Shown: positions 50,775 through 61,936 of the stretch, piece after piece
Position numbering within the stretch: position 1 is the first letter of the stretch
Layout of the letters: each line of letters starts with the position of its first letter
Assembly (NCBI RefSeq): GCF_910592395.1
Contig: NC_088318.1
Coordinates: 13,516,349-13,580,348 of the forward strand
Origin: Lineus longissimus
Lineage: Eukaryota > Nemertea > Pilidiophora > Heteronemertea > Lineidae
Length of the DNA stretch: 64,000 bases
Reading direction: 5' to 3'
Notes under the pieces: generated by a model
Databases searched by the model: none
Seen by the model: only the letters and a program-made list of their open reading frames with translations
Told to the model about the DNA's origin: nothing
Made by a program: the position numbers and the translations under genes

Positions 50775-53700
50775 TCAAACTGACACAATCGACATCTTGG
50801 TAACGTCTGATTTCTCTTCCTTCATGGGAGTCACCTTGTTTCTATCAAAGGACTTCTTCACGAGGCTGATGGGCGCCCAGGATCTGCCTGTGTTTTCACT
50901 CATATCACTTCCAGAACTTCTGACTTTCTTCTTCTTGTTGACAGTGGCAAGGCCGAGACAGCAGGCCACTATCTCCGTGACTCGTAGTACGTACATGAGA
51001 CCCAACCAAGGATCTGCTGGGGCGAAAGCAAACGGCGACAGCACGCCAAAGACACCAAATGCCGCATAAACATGCGCAGTCGCCATGATGAACGCATCAG
51101 CAGCAAACAGGCCGAGAGTAACCACAATTTGTTTCCTGCCGCTTCCTTGAGCTCCTGCGGAGGCGCCAAGGTTAGACGCTATTTTATGTGCAGCGTACGA
51201 GTAGCCAGCCACCATACACAGTCCAAATAAAAAGAATAAAGTCTGGCACATGAGGAGCAATATCTTCGCCGTAACATAAAGCTCCACTATCACGTCCACT
51301 GTAGTCACTAGGACGAAATGCCCGACGATAGCGCCAAAAATCGTCTGCCATTTTGTGAATAAAGGCGGCCCCATGGACATCTTCGTAGAGTCCAATAGCA
51401 CTGCTAATAAAAGAGTGAATATTCCTGTTAATGCTGGCCAGCCAGTTGACCAGAACAAGCGATAGGCTAAGAGCGGCAGTCGTCCTTTTGAATTATATGG
51501 ATCCGCAAGTAATAAGATCCCTCGTGAAAATCCAAGCCACCCCACAAGACAATTGAGAGATAATCCGAGATATCCCTTCGTGGCAGCATCTTCGACCTGT
51601 GTCCGTCGGTATATGTACATTCCAATATTATAGATGCATATCAATGCGATGATTAGAAAAATAATTCCAATCAAGTAGAAGTGAATCTGCCACATGATTT
51701 GCCATTGTTGTGTAGTGCTATCCCATTCGGGTACAGGTTCAGCTTCTGATAGACCACGGCCACCCTCCGCCTCGGGGAATAGGGTGCTGTTACCAAACCC
51801 CTCCGGCTCCGAAGAAACATTCCAATTCTCTGGTTCCACATTTGGCGTTGAATATTCGGCCTCGGGATACATCTTCGATTCTGGTTCTGGTATTACAGAT
51901 GTACCATTCTTAGATACCGCAGGCTCAGGACTGCTATTTATTTCGGGCTCAGCACTTGCCTCGACTTCAGGTTTAGCACTGGGTTCTGAACTGCTTTCTG
52001 CTGCGGGCTCAGGACTGCTTTCAGGTTCCGGTTCAGCACTAGTAACTGTGTTAGGTTCAGCGCTGGATTCAACCTCAGGTTCAGCACTGGCTTCTGCTGT
52101 TGGTTCAGCACTGGTTTCTGCTTTTGGTTCGGCACTTACTTCCGCTTTTGGTTCAGGGCTAGTTTCTGATTTTGGTTCAGTACTGGTTTCTACTTCCGGT
52201 ACAGCACTAGCTTTGGCTCCTGGTTCTGCACTTGCTTCTGCTGTTGGTTCAGCACTGGTTTCTGCTGTTGGTTCAGCACTTGCTTCTGCTACTGGTTCAG
52301 AGCTAGTTTCTGCGTTTGGTTCAGCACTGGTTTCTACTTTCGATACAGCACTTGCTTCTGCTTCTGGTTCAGCACTGGTTTCTGCTGTTGGTTCAGCACT
52401 AGTTTCTGCTGTTGGTTCAACACTGGTTTCTGCTTTCGGTTCTGTACTGGTTTCTACTTCCGGTACAGCACTAGCTTCGGCTCCTGGTTCTGCACTGGTT
52501 TCTGCTTTCGGTTCGGCACTTACTTCCGCTTTTGGTTCAGGGCTAGTTTCTGATTTTGGTTCAGTACTGGTTTCTACTTCCGGTACAGCACTAGCTTCGG
52601 CTCCAGGTTCTGCACTGGTTTCTGCTGTTGGTTCAGCACTAGTTTCTGCTGTTGGTTCAGCACTGGTTTCTGCTGTTGGTTCAGCACTGGTTTCTGCTTT
52701 TGGTTCGGCACTGGTTTCTGCTGTTGGTTCGGCACTGGTTTCTGCTGTTGGTTCAGCACTGGTTTCTGCTTTTGGTTCGGCACTTACTTCCGATACTGGT
52801 TCAGAGCTAGTTTCTGCGTTTGGTTCAGCACTGGTTTCTACTTCCGATACAGCACTTGCTTCTGCTGTTGGTTCAGCACTGGTTTCTGCTGTTGGTTCAA
52901 CACTGGTTTCTGCTTTCGGTTCGGCACTTACTTCCGCTTTTGGTTCAGGGCTAGTTGCTGCTTTTGGTTCAGCACTGGTTTCTGCTGTTGGTTCAGCACT
53001 GGTTTCTGCTGTTGGTTCAGCACTGGTTTCTGCTTTCGGTTCGGCACTTACCGCCGCTTTTGGTTCAGGACTAGTTTCTGCTTTTGGTTCAGTACTGGTT
53101 TCTACTTCCGGTACAGCGCTAGCTTCTACTTCTGGTTCTGCACTGGTTTCTGCTTTTGGTTCAGCACTGGTTTCTGCTTTTGGTTCAGCACTGGTTTCTG
53201 CTTTTGGTTCAGCACTGGTTTCTGCTGTTGGTTCAGCACTGGTTTCTGCTTTTGGTTCGGCACTTACTTCTGCTACTGGTTCAGGGCTAGTTTCTGCTTT
53301 TGGTTCAGCACTGGTTTCTGCTGTTGGTTCAGCACTGGTTTCTGGTGTTGGTTCAGCACTGGTTTCTGCTGTTGGTTCTGCACTGGTTTCTGGTGTTGGT
53401 TCAGCACTGGTTTCTGCTGTTGGTTCAGCACTGGTTCCTGCTGTTGGTTCTGCACTGGTTTCTGCTGTTGGTTCAGCACTGGTCTCTGCTGTTGGTTCAG
53501 CACTGGTCTCTGCTTCAGGTTTAGCACTAGTTTCTGCTTTTGGTTCTGCAGTAGTTTCTGCGTAAGTTTCAGATTTCGTACTACTTTCGGCAACAGCCAT
53601 TAGTTCAAATTCAGTAACACCACCTGCAGCCTCAGCCACCACACTCGTTCCTGTCAAAGGTGCAGCAGTAGCTGTAATTCTTGGTCCTTGCGTATCGGCA

Positions 53701-55487
53701 ACCACAGTTGTTGGTTGCAATACAGCAGTTAATGGTACTCCTACAGGCAATCCTGTTGGTGCTTGTGTCAGCTGTGTAGAAGATCTCACTGCGTGTGTGG
53801 TCCGTTCTGCCAAAGGCCCGTCTGTTGCTTCAACTGGAATCTCAGCAGCTGATTGAAATTCTAAAGATCTTGTTAACCTCGCTGTTAGCACACTCGTAGA
53901 TTGATCCGTAATCTCACTTATTGATTCATCTACAGTTTGCGTGGTATGTTTTGTTCCAGACCCTCTCGCTGGTTCAACTACAGACAGAGTTGTTAATCCC
54001 TTTGACAGAGTTGTTGGCTCTGTCGCTGGCCGTGTTGGTTCTTCTTTAGGCTGGACGTTTAGTTCAGTTGTTTTCGGAGTAGTTGACCCTGCTGCTGGCT
54101 GCCGTGTTAGATATGTTCCAGGCTGCTTTTCGAATTCTGTTGGAGGACGAGTTATTAATTCTATAGGAGGATGAGTTGTTTGTTCTTTTGGAGGATGAGA
54201 TGTTTGTTCTATTGGAGGAGGATGTGTTGGATTTGTTTCCGGTTGTGTTGTTGGTGGTTCTGTTGCAGGCTGAGCAGTTAGTTCAGTTATTGCCCAAGTC
54301 GTTAATTTTGTTGCTGATTGAGTATTTAGATTTGTTACCGGTTGAGTTGTTAGTTCTGCAGCAGGCTTAGTTGCCGGTTCTGCAGCTGGCTGAGTGATTC
54401 GTTCTGTGGCACGCTGAGTTTTTGGATCTGGTACCGACTGAGTAATTAGTTCCGTTGCAGGCTGAGTTGTTGGATCTGCAGCAGGTCTAGTCGTTGGCTC
54501 TGCTGCAGGCACAGTTGTTGGTTCTGCGGCAGGCTGAGTAGTTGGTTCCTTCGCGAGCGGAGTTGTTAGTTCTGTTGCGGGTTGAGCTCTTGGTTCTGCT
54601 GCAGGGGCAGTTGGCTGAGTTATTGGTTCTGTGTCCGGCAAAGTCGTTAGTTCTGGTGCAGGCCGAGTTGTTGGTTTTGCTGCAGGCCGAGTGTTTGATT
54701 CTTCTGCAATCACAGCTGTTGATATAACTAGAGCTCGAGTCGCTACAGACTCGCTTGTCGATTCAGTGTCAGACTCAGTAGTTGATTCAATTGCAATTTC
54801 CTTTGATGCAGATCTGGATATTGATATAACTTCAGGCTCAGTCGTTGGTTCTACTACCAGCTCACCTATTAAAGTTACTATAGTCTCAAATGTGGAGACA
54901 GGGAGAGTTGTTAGTTTTGTTTGTTGTGGTTCACTTCTAAGATCTTCTACCCACTGGGTCGTAGAATCGTCAGCAAAGGGAACTGTTGACTGAATACCTG
55001 GAACTGTAGTCGTTTCTACCACGTTCTCACCTAGTTGTCGAGCTGTATGCTCCGTCGTTAATGGATCGGAAATTTCAGTAAGTGCACTCAGTGGTTCAGT
55101 CGTTTTAAATGCTGATTCTCGTTGAGTTTGGCTTGATCCCGCAGTAGTTTTCGACGCAAGCTTCGTTGGCAATTTCGCTACATGTTCAGTTGTGGTCCAA
55201 AGTGATGGCTGGGTAGTCGATTTCTCTTGAGCCTCATTTGTCGATTTAGTGTTAGTAACTAACTGAGCAGTAGTTCCGGATTTAGATGTTAGCTCACCAG
55301 TTTCTTCGGTGGCTTGTGTATCAGGAGTGGTAGGGTCGTTCTCGGCAACAGTTTTTGTTGCCAGCAAAAGCTCGATTGGATCTGGACCTGATGTTGATAC
55401 TGCATTGGCCTCTGTAGTCTGGTTAACCTCGGGTTCAGTGATGAATGCGTCTGCGTTCAGGACCGACGTATCTTGGTCGATGACCAT
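50775..55487 (-). CDS. Large mucin-like multi-pass membrane protein, PRRT3/PRRT4-like C-terminus
   Basis: One long exon encodes 1570 residues. The ATG at 55485-55487 is preceded in frame by TAG and, 30 bases up, by a TCTCTCTTGCAG acceptor, so a 5' UTR exon lies upstream. Residues 1-640 are Thr/Pro-rich with degenerate repeats (TTQPAAEP type). Residues about 642-1182 are an 8-residue repeat (TSAEPTAE/KAE). From about 1264 there are roughly seven hydrophobic spans; LLLADPY followed by a GRLPLLAYRLFW segment and HFVLVTTVD resemble PRRT3/PRRT4. The C-tail has Lys/Ser clusters (KKKKVRSSGSD). There is no N-terminal signal peptide. The likely topology is a long O-glycosylated extracellular N-terminus on a multi-pass membrane domain. 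Function in the family is poorly known. Confidence 0.75.
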   Translation of the reverse strand: MVIDQDTSVLNADAFITEPEVNQTTEANAVSTSGPDPIELLLATKTVAENDPTTPDTQATEETGELTSKSGTTAQLVTNTKSTNEAQEKSTTQPSLWTTTEHVAKLPTKLASKTTAGSSQTQRESAFKTTEPLSALTEISDPLTTEHTARQLGENVVETTTVPGIQSTVPFADDSTTQWVEDLRSEPQQTKLTTLPVSTFETIVTLIGELVVEPTTEPEVISISRSASKEIAIESTTESDTESTSESVATRALVISTAVIAEESNTRPAAKPTTRPAPELTTLPDTEPITQPTAPAAEPRAQPATELTTPLAKEPTTQPAAEPTTVPAAEPTTRPAADPTTQPATELITQSVPDPKTQRATERITQPAAEPATKPAAELTTQPVTNLNTQSATKLTTWAITELTAQPATEPPTTQPETNPTHPPPIEQTSHPPKEQTTHPPIELITRPPTEFEKQPGTYLTRQPAAGSTTPKTTELNVQPKEEPTRPATEPTTLSKGLTTLSVVEPARGSGTKHTTQTVDESISEITDQSTSVLTARLTRSLEFQSAAEIPVEATDGPLAERTTHAVRSSTQLTQAPTGLPVGVPLTAVLQPTTVVADTQGPRITATAAPLTGTSVVAEAAGGVTEFELMAVAESSTKSETYAETTAEPKAETSAKPEAETSAEPTAETSAEPTAETSAEPTAGTSAEPTAETSAEPTPETSAEPTAETSAEPTPETSAEPTAETSAEPKAETSPEPVAEVSAEPKAETSAEPTAETSAEPKAETSAEPKAETSAEPKAETSAEPEVEASAVPEVETSTEPKAETSPEPKAAVSAEPKAETSAEPTAETSAEPTAETSAEPKAATSPEPKAEVSAEPKAETSVEPTAETSAEPTAEASAVSEVETSAEPNAETSSEPVSEVSAEPKAETSAEPTAETSAEPTAETSAEPKAETSAEPTAETSAEPTAETSAEPTAETSAEPGAEASAVPEVETSTEPKSETSPEPKAEVSAEPKAETSAEPGAEASAVPEVETSTEPKAETSVEPTAETSAEPTAETSAEPEAEASAVSKVETSAEPNAETSSEPVAEASAEPTAETSAEPTAEASAEPGAKASAVPEVETSTEPKSETSPEPKAEVSAEPKAETSAEPTAEASAEPEVESSAEPNTVTSAEPEPESSPEPAAESSSEPSAKPEVEASAEPEINSSPEPAVSKNGTSVIPEPESKMYPEAEYSTPNVEPENWNVSSEPEGFGNSTLFPEAEGGRGLSEAEPVPEWDSTTQQWQIMWQIHFYLIGIIFLIIALICIYNIGMYIYRRTQVEDAATKGYLGLSLNCLVGWLGFSRGILLLADPYNSKGRLPLLAYRLFWSTGWPALTGIFTLLLAVLLDSTKMSMGPPLFTKWQTIFGAIVGHFVLVTTVDVIVELYVTAKILLLMCQTLFFLFGLCMVAGYSYAAHKIASNLGASAGAQGSGRKQIVVTLGLFAADAFIMATAHVYAAFGVFGVLSPFAFAPADPWLGLMYVLRVTEIVACCLGLATVNKKKKVRSSGSDMSENTGRSWAPISLVKKSFDRNKVTPMKEEKSDVTKMSIVSV
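51940..53560 (-). repeat. Coding 24-bp minisatellite (8-residue repeat)
   Basis: About 65 units of 24 bp encode variants of TSAEPTAE, with TAE, KAE, GAE, EVE and VSE forms. Larger blocks of several units are themselves repeated (the SAVPEVETSTEPK block recurs), showing higher-order duplication. The frame is preserved throughout. Confidence 0.92.
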
Positions 55488-56795
55488 CTTGACCTAGGAC
55501 GAGTTGCAATGTCTGCAAGAGAGAGAAAAAGCAAGTGACAGAATGGGATGAATCAAAACGAAAAACAACAAAGGTCAACTAAAGGTCTTGGCGCTGATCC
55601 ACGATGACGCCAACCTTGACTTTAGAATGTCTTCTTTCATGAGATGGAGGTACTTTCAGTACGAGTTCTGCAGACGATAGACATTAAAAGAGGGTCCAAA
55701 AGGAATAAAATATCAATGTATGGTATCAATATCAGTTTGGGTGATTGATACCGCATCATGATGAACTTAATTACATTTCGTGAATTCACAGGCAACTGAT
55801 GTGTCCCACTTCGCATTGACCCAGTAAGTTGGAATCCATATTTTCAATGAACTGAATCGTGACAGATAATTGATAAGCCCACGTTTATTTCTTTGCAAAA
55901 ACACCCCAAAACGATACTTTGGCGAGCTGAAACTACGTATACAGCCCCCAGCGGCAGAGGAAAAAGGTTTCGACTTTGCCCAGATGGTGTAATTAGTGTT
56001 CGGCGCATTAATTGCTCAACGAAGTCTTTTAACGAGGACTTCGGTCATCCACTCTTACGTGATCACCGTGATCATCGAACAAGCTACTAGTAATGACCAT
56101 TGGAATCGATCCAATAATAATTTACACAGACAATAAGTAAGTACTATAGATGTGATAGATAAATAATTGGACTGGAGAGTGGTGAAACAAACCCGCTGTG
56201 TGCCGATGTGACAGTCTTTGAGTGTTTCAATTGTTGAGTGCTTCTCCTCATTACTTTGTTTGGAAACGCTGACGGACTGACGTGCGTATAGAAGTTTGTG
56301 CTTTAGGTCACAGTTGTTTTACAAAAAAACATTAAACCACTTCAGCATGGTAATAAAAAAATATTATGTGATGTCCTTTTCCCAGCCACCAGCTCTTCGT
56401 GTAGGCCGCGAAAACAAAACGAACATTTTGCCATCAACCGATGTGATTAACAAAGCTGAATGTGAGTTGATTGGTCAGAATGTCGGAGATGATTACGAAG
56501 CTGGAAAATCAACGTCGGATATTTATAATTCATATAGATGATGCCACCCACGAAGCAGCTTCTGATTATGATCAGAGTTCAACTGAAGGGGTTCTTCCAT
56601 GTCAACATTTTGTATACTTCTCAATGTAATAAGTGAGCGCTAAGATTCATGAATTGCACGATATAAAAAAGCTCATAGTTCACGCCCTTCTGATGAAGAG
56701 GAAATGGAAGTTCTTCTTATTGTTACAAGTACAATGTATACACTTGCGCCTTTTACTGTAAAACTGTGTTCTGTCTCTGAACTTTACATAACGAG
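55488..56795. other. Upstream region of the PRRT-like gene
   Basis: The first 25 bases are 5' UTR, then the intron acceptor of a non-coding first exon whose position is unknown. No coding exon is evident. A frame at 56296-56541 is open for 81 codons but has no recognisable motif. Confidence 0.45.
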
Positions 56796-56799
56796 TCGC

Positions 56800-56872
56800 A
56801 CTGGTCGAGCATCGAACCCACGACCTTCCAATAACAAGTCGGTTGCTATTCGACTGCGCCACCGCCGGCGCG
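56800..56872 (-). mobile_element. tRNA-derived SINE head
   Basis: On the minus strand the sequence reads GGCGGTGGCGCAGTCGAATA, then GGGTTCGATGCTC. The first contains an RNA polymerase III A box (TGGCGCAGTCG), the second a B box (GGTTCGATGC), about 35 bases apart. There is no intact tRNA fold with a clean anticodon arm, so I call it a SINE promoter region rather than a tRNA gene. Confidence 0.6.
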
Positions 56873-59800
56873 CTTTCCAGTGACGGCAAAAAATCATGAT
56901 GAGGATGAGGATGAGGATGAGAGATTATGGGGAACGTCAGAAAGCTACTGGATCTTCCTGAAGTAGTTAGTTGTTCCTGCAGGCCAATTAGACAACACAG
57001 ATTTTTTTATACAACATCGATAATCACAACGGTCTATCTAGATCGAGTAGGAGAGAATACAACATCGATAGACTATATTACTGTGTACTTCTAAAGCGCC
57101 ATAAAAGTATCTAATTTACGTCTCCACCCATTTTCAGAATGTAGAAAGACACAGTACTCGACGCAGGTAGACCTGGCTTTTGAGTTTTTTGTCTTTCACG
57201 TGAAATTAGTTTTTCTGACACACAAGGTTTTGACAGTGCACGCTCGTTGTGGCATATTACCCGTCCCATCTTTCGACATCGTGATCAGGAACTCGAACGA
57301 TGGGATATTTGTTCGCGTTTGCGTTTCGGAGGCACTTTGCGAAAACTCCCTCTTACACAAAAATGGCTCAAACGCGCAAAGATATGGGGAATTGTCACAC
57401 CTAAACAAGTTGAAGTTGGAGTTCATGCTATATCTGACCAAAAAAGAACAACCCGATCTTAGCAGACAACACTAAAGACTACTGAAGGTCTCACTTTCTC
57501 CACATAAGCGTGTCAGTGTTACGCGGAGTGCTAAATCCGCCATGGCCTTTGTCACGACGGCCACCAACAAATGCCGGTGTAGAAGTTCGAAATGTCCTCG
57601 GGTGGAATGTCCGGACAACAAAGTATTATATTGCTTCTACTGAATCATACCATCATCTGTCAGAATATAATGGGGCCGGACACTTTTTCCAGGGGACAGA
57701 TTTTCTACTTCTATACCGGCCTTGTGCGTGATACGGTGATGTGGAGACAAGCCTTGGCCCGCAATGGAAACAAGGAACACTCTTGACACAACTTACTGCA
57801 GCCATTTTTAGACCTTGATCAAACCGTCGGTGTGAGAAGTTCCTGTAAATGCGATATAAAAGCAGCGTTATTCAGAATCAGTCCGTCTTCATCTGTAAAT
57901 AATCAGTCTTTGGTCACAGGCGGCCCGGCGTCCCTTGGGCGGCAGCGAATACCTCAACCATGGTTACTCCGTCCTGACGTTCTCCGTAACCAACCCTTTA
58001 TGGACACGATGGGGTCGTATGGAATCCACTCGGCTGGCGACTGATTTATATAACGTTAACTGTCATGTTAGTTGTTGACCAGTGAACTTTTGTTTGCGAA
58101 ACGCCCAAATCATTTTTCCTCGGCTTGACATTTCTTGCAAAGAACCACGAGTGCGCAGTGCCGGTGCAAAACGTATCATCTTTCCTGAGGTGCGTGCATG
58201 TAATTCCTGGTGCGAAAGATTAACCCAAATTGCGGTGCTTTTTATGACGCGAAAAACTCAATAACCGCTCCAAAAGCAACAACTCAGGAGAGGAGATGAT
58301 CATCCGAAGTAAACTGAGGGAAGAATAACGAACTGTTGCAGTCTTAGAAGTGATGTGACGTCATGGTCATGGTTGAAAAACTTACATGTCTAATGATTTC
58401 ATGATCATGACCCAAAACCTGGGGTACGTATTGGTCAATCGTCGAAGAAATTAATCCTGTGTAAGAATTTATCATGAAGCCAATGAATAGCCGCCAATTC
58501 GAATTAGTAATTGCAACCAGGCTAGTAAATATCGATTTGCACAAGCAAAGATAATCGATCAGATAAAGGATTATTCATGGCACAAAACATGTAATTGAGA
58601 CCGCTGGAAGACAATTGGCGTCCATCGGTCGTGATCGTGATGATGGAGCTGTCCGTAGACTCATATATCCAGGTTCGTTTGGCCATTGTTTAAGGGAAAT
58701 TACTACTCATTGTGTCAGAAATTGTGGCGAAACAACTGATTAGCGCCCAATTCGAAGTATAATTGCAACCTGTGGTACTAGGAATCTGAACACTGACCGA
58801 AGGCGTTAGCCCCCATCAGTGGCTGTGGCTAGACTGATGTTAAAAATAGTGATTGTTGGTTAAGTCACTAAATGCCTCCCGCCGAATAGACTAAGTCTAG
58901 GCCCTCGGCCACCAGTCTACCTGGTGCTACTGTAAGAACGGCCCCTATGGAAATAAATCGACAATCTATCAACCAAGTGCCGCATAGACCTACCCTTATA
59001 ATCCTTTCCTATCGGAGAGATGGTGTTTTGTCATTACGGAAGAAAGAAAAGCCCCGTTCTAATTTCCTCACGAAGGACATGTATGTACGTATAGTCTCGC
59101 CGATCGAAAGCGGCAAAAGAATAAATTTCACTATACACAACTCGAGAAGAGCAATAGGCCCCAGATGCAGACAAATGGGGCGATCTTATATTACACAACT
59201 GGATGAAAAAGTGTCGGTACTAAAAGTTTATGTCTAATTGGTCTCACTTTGCAGAAAATGCAGATTCGCATGGCGACAATGACCACATCAACCGACTCCT
59301 TCAAGCAATTCCTGAGTAGTGTTTACCCTATTAGTGCCTATTTTACTAGCAGCTTTGTAATAATACGCGTTTAGGGGCAATTAAAACAGATTTGTTAATG
59401 ATTTTTGCATTTTTAATTGGCAACTGCGTCATTACCACAATTGTTAAATTCTCAAATATATCAGTGAGTGAGTGTAATGAGAATTTGCGTCGGTTAAAAT
59501 GTTGACGAGCGGGAAAATGTTGAAATGTTAATCACATTGTCGAGTCGATAGCACTATCATATTGACCAACGACGCCCGCGTTTTTATCATATATAATTAT
59601 ATCCGCTTCCCACATACATTGTTTGAAATAATATTTATGCTGGCGTCTTGAAAAGAGAGTAGGCGCACGGCAGATTTTTGTCGCCATCTTTGAAAATGTC
59701 AAAATGAAGGCAATCAGTATAAATTCAATTTGAAGTGCATTGTACTTTCTGTTTCTTTGCGTTGCCATGCCAACGTAACCTAAACTTGAAGCGCCCCGCT

Positions 59801-61257
59801 GACTAGGAATCGGCTAACTTTTCAAATAGCGGTACAGAAGTACCCTTTTCGATAAAAGAGCCAATATCCGTTTAGTGTATTTGTAAAGCTTTCAATCTTC
59901 GGGGTAATCAATACGAGAGAATGGCTGTCGGTGGGGAAACATGAAAACGCGGAATAAATATCGTGGACAGCCTCCAGAAGGCATTCATATCAAAAGTGAC
60001 AATAGTCCTAATAATTTGTCACAATCTTGTAACGCATGGTTTTCGAAAATACCCACGGCTATTTCGAATAATTCGACCATTTTGAAAGACCTTTCACACG
60101 CAACGTACGTTTAACGCGACATCAAAGTAACAATAGACAAGTTTATTCAAGCAATTTACAAGAAGTTGTCCATGTCTTTCAATGCTCATGATATTTTGGA
60201 TGCTTTTGGTGATGATTCGATTTAAAACATTACTTTTATGTCATGGTAAACTTACGCTGGATGTGAAAATGGCATTTCAAAATGGCCGTTATTTATTTTC
60301 GCAAACCATCTATTAGAAGTGCTTTGTACAATGATTTTTCCAAAGATAAAAGGGGTACGTGCAAGAAATAGATAACCGCAATGACTTTGATCGTTTTGAG
60401 AAAATCGTCAACGAACCATCCTGCAAAACGTCGCATGGATAGAACTTTAGCAAAATCGTCTAACACTTTTTGTGTTGTCTTCAAAACCAGGCGAGACCCA
60501 CAAACCAGCTTTTCATCATTGTCGTCGTCGTAGTCGTCATCGTCATCGTCATCATCATCATCATCATCATCACCATCATCATCCCTTGGCGTCATATCAC
60601 TTGATTGATTTTGCCTTTAAAATTAAGAGTATGAAAATAAAGTTATACTGACCTCAGGGGATGGGCTTATTCCGCAGTACGCTACATCTGAAGGTGTCCG
60701 AGTTGGATGCGTTTTTAGTCAGCGACCAGCACGGGTAGATCTATATATCGCTAAAATCAGAAAAATCCATGAGTTGTCCGGTATCTATTTACATGCATAT
60801 GCGTAAAACTCCATGCACGTCACATCGAAAACATGATCTGGTCGTTGAACCTCTTTTATGGATTTGGTGAACTTATCGTGCACGTAATCGTTCTTGTTAT
60901 GTGCATGTATGTTCCACTCGTTCATCACCACCCGGACATGATGGAGACCGGACACCAATCAACTTGGTTGACGTTTTGTTATGGATGTCAATATTACATT
61001 ACTTGATTCGATTGCCGGTGACAGACTGTCAGAAGCGATTGCATTCTGCGCGCGGTCATTGCGGTAGGCAGACTGTGAGACGAAATAGCGAAAAATACGG
61101 TCCGCAATAGTTTTCATGGCAGACACTACCTTATTCGTGCGGAATCGGTCGTAAAGTCAATAAAACAGGCGCACACTTTAAAAACAAGCCATGCTGTTTG
61201 AAACAATTGATGTTACCAACGCTGGCCAACCTGACCAATTAGGATGCAGCATTAAGC
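56873..61257. other. Intergenic stretch, no gene seen
   Basis: No exon can be supported on either strand. It contains a GATGAG microsatellite near 56900, the triplet repeat near 60550 and scattered ACATGTA motifs. Confidence 0.45.
60515..60592. repeat. (TCG/TCA)n microsatellite
   Basis: Imperfect TCG, TCA and CATCAT triplets. A minus-strand frame over it would give a poly-Asp start, judged an artefact. Confidence 0.85.
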
Positions 61258-61932
61258 TCTGTGTACACTGGCAACATTTCAGGAAACAACAGGACACAAC
61301 ACAAGTGGACACAACCAGACACTAAAAATTAGGCCTTGTATACACTAGGTAACAAGATTGCATACATGTTTGGATACATGTTGCCAGATGTGTCCAGAAA
61401 ATGAACGGGAAAGCATATTTCCTGAAGAAAAATGGCTCCTACAAAGAGGAAAAAAATTGTTGTGGCAGCTGCAGCGGTAATTCTATAGTGATTTTGGAGA
61501 GAAGGAGGGCACAGAGGATGAAAGAAAGACTGTGGACAAGGCCATTGATAACATTGAGAGAAAGACATGGGCCTATCATTGTCTGCTGGAAGAGCTGAGG
61601 ATGGGGGACAAACCCTCCTACAAAAATTTCCTCAGAATGGACGAGACATCATTTGATGAACTGCTAGCGAAGGTTGAACCGCTCATAAAGAAGAAAGATA
61701 CCCATCTACAGGTAGATCAGCTGACTTGAAGCTGATTTCTGATTGGTCAGAACTTGGATACATTTGGAAACATGTGTCCAAATAATTGCATTTCAATTTA
61801 TTGGCAACTTGCGTCAAGAAAATTTTTACCCTGTGTACACTATTGAAATTTTTGGAAACATCGTGAATCCACTTGTATCCACTTGTGTTGTGTCCACTTG
61901 TATCCTAAAATGTGTCCAGTGTACACAGGCCT
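61258..61932 (+). mobile_element. PIF/Harbinger-type element with transposase-like N-terminal remnant
   Basis: The left end GCTCTGTGTACACTGG plus GGACACAACACAAGTGGACA is mirrored at the right end (CCACTTGTGTTGTGTCC...CCAGTGTACACAGGCC). TTAA flanks both sides (61253-61256 or so, and 61933-61936), compatible with a TTA/TAA-type target site. Inner copies of the GTGTACACT terminus at 61331 and 61830 suggest nesting. Frame 61532-61729 encodes the HARBI1-like start: WAYHCLLEELRMGDKPSY, FLRMDETSFDELL and KKDTHL. The catalytic DDE part is absent. Confidence 0.7.
61532..61729 (+). pseudogene. HARBI1-like transposase fragment
   Basis: About 60 residues match the conserved region before the DDE nuclease of Harbinger transposases (E-L-R-x-D...Y-x-N-F-x-R-M...F-D-E-L-L...P-x-I-x-K-K-D-T). 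The frame ends at TGA just after the motif, so the protein is inactive. It is the internal cargo of the surrounding element. Confidence 0.65.
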
Positions 61933-61936
61933 TTAA

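Noticed and set aside
51694-53565. 623-residue plus-strand frame rich in GSALVSA repeats, antisense to the PRRT-like gene
   Set aside because: It is the mirror of the 24-bp coding minisatellite; a stop-free repeat unit keeps both strands open. The minus strand continues into a recognisable membrane domain; the plus strand does not.
55893-58264. Several 60-90-codon frames upstream of the PRRT-like gene
   Set aside because: Short, overlapping, without motif or splice structure; not reported as genes.
60293-60595. Poly-Asp starting minus-strand frame
   Set aside because: The acidic start is a triplet microsatellite and the remainder shows no family resemblance or splice context.
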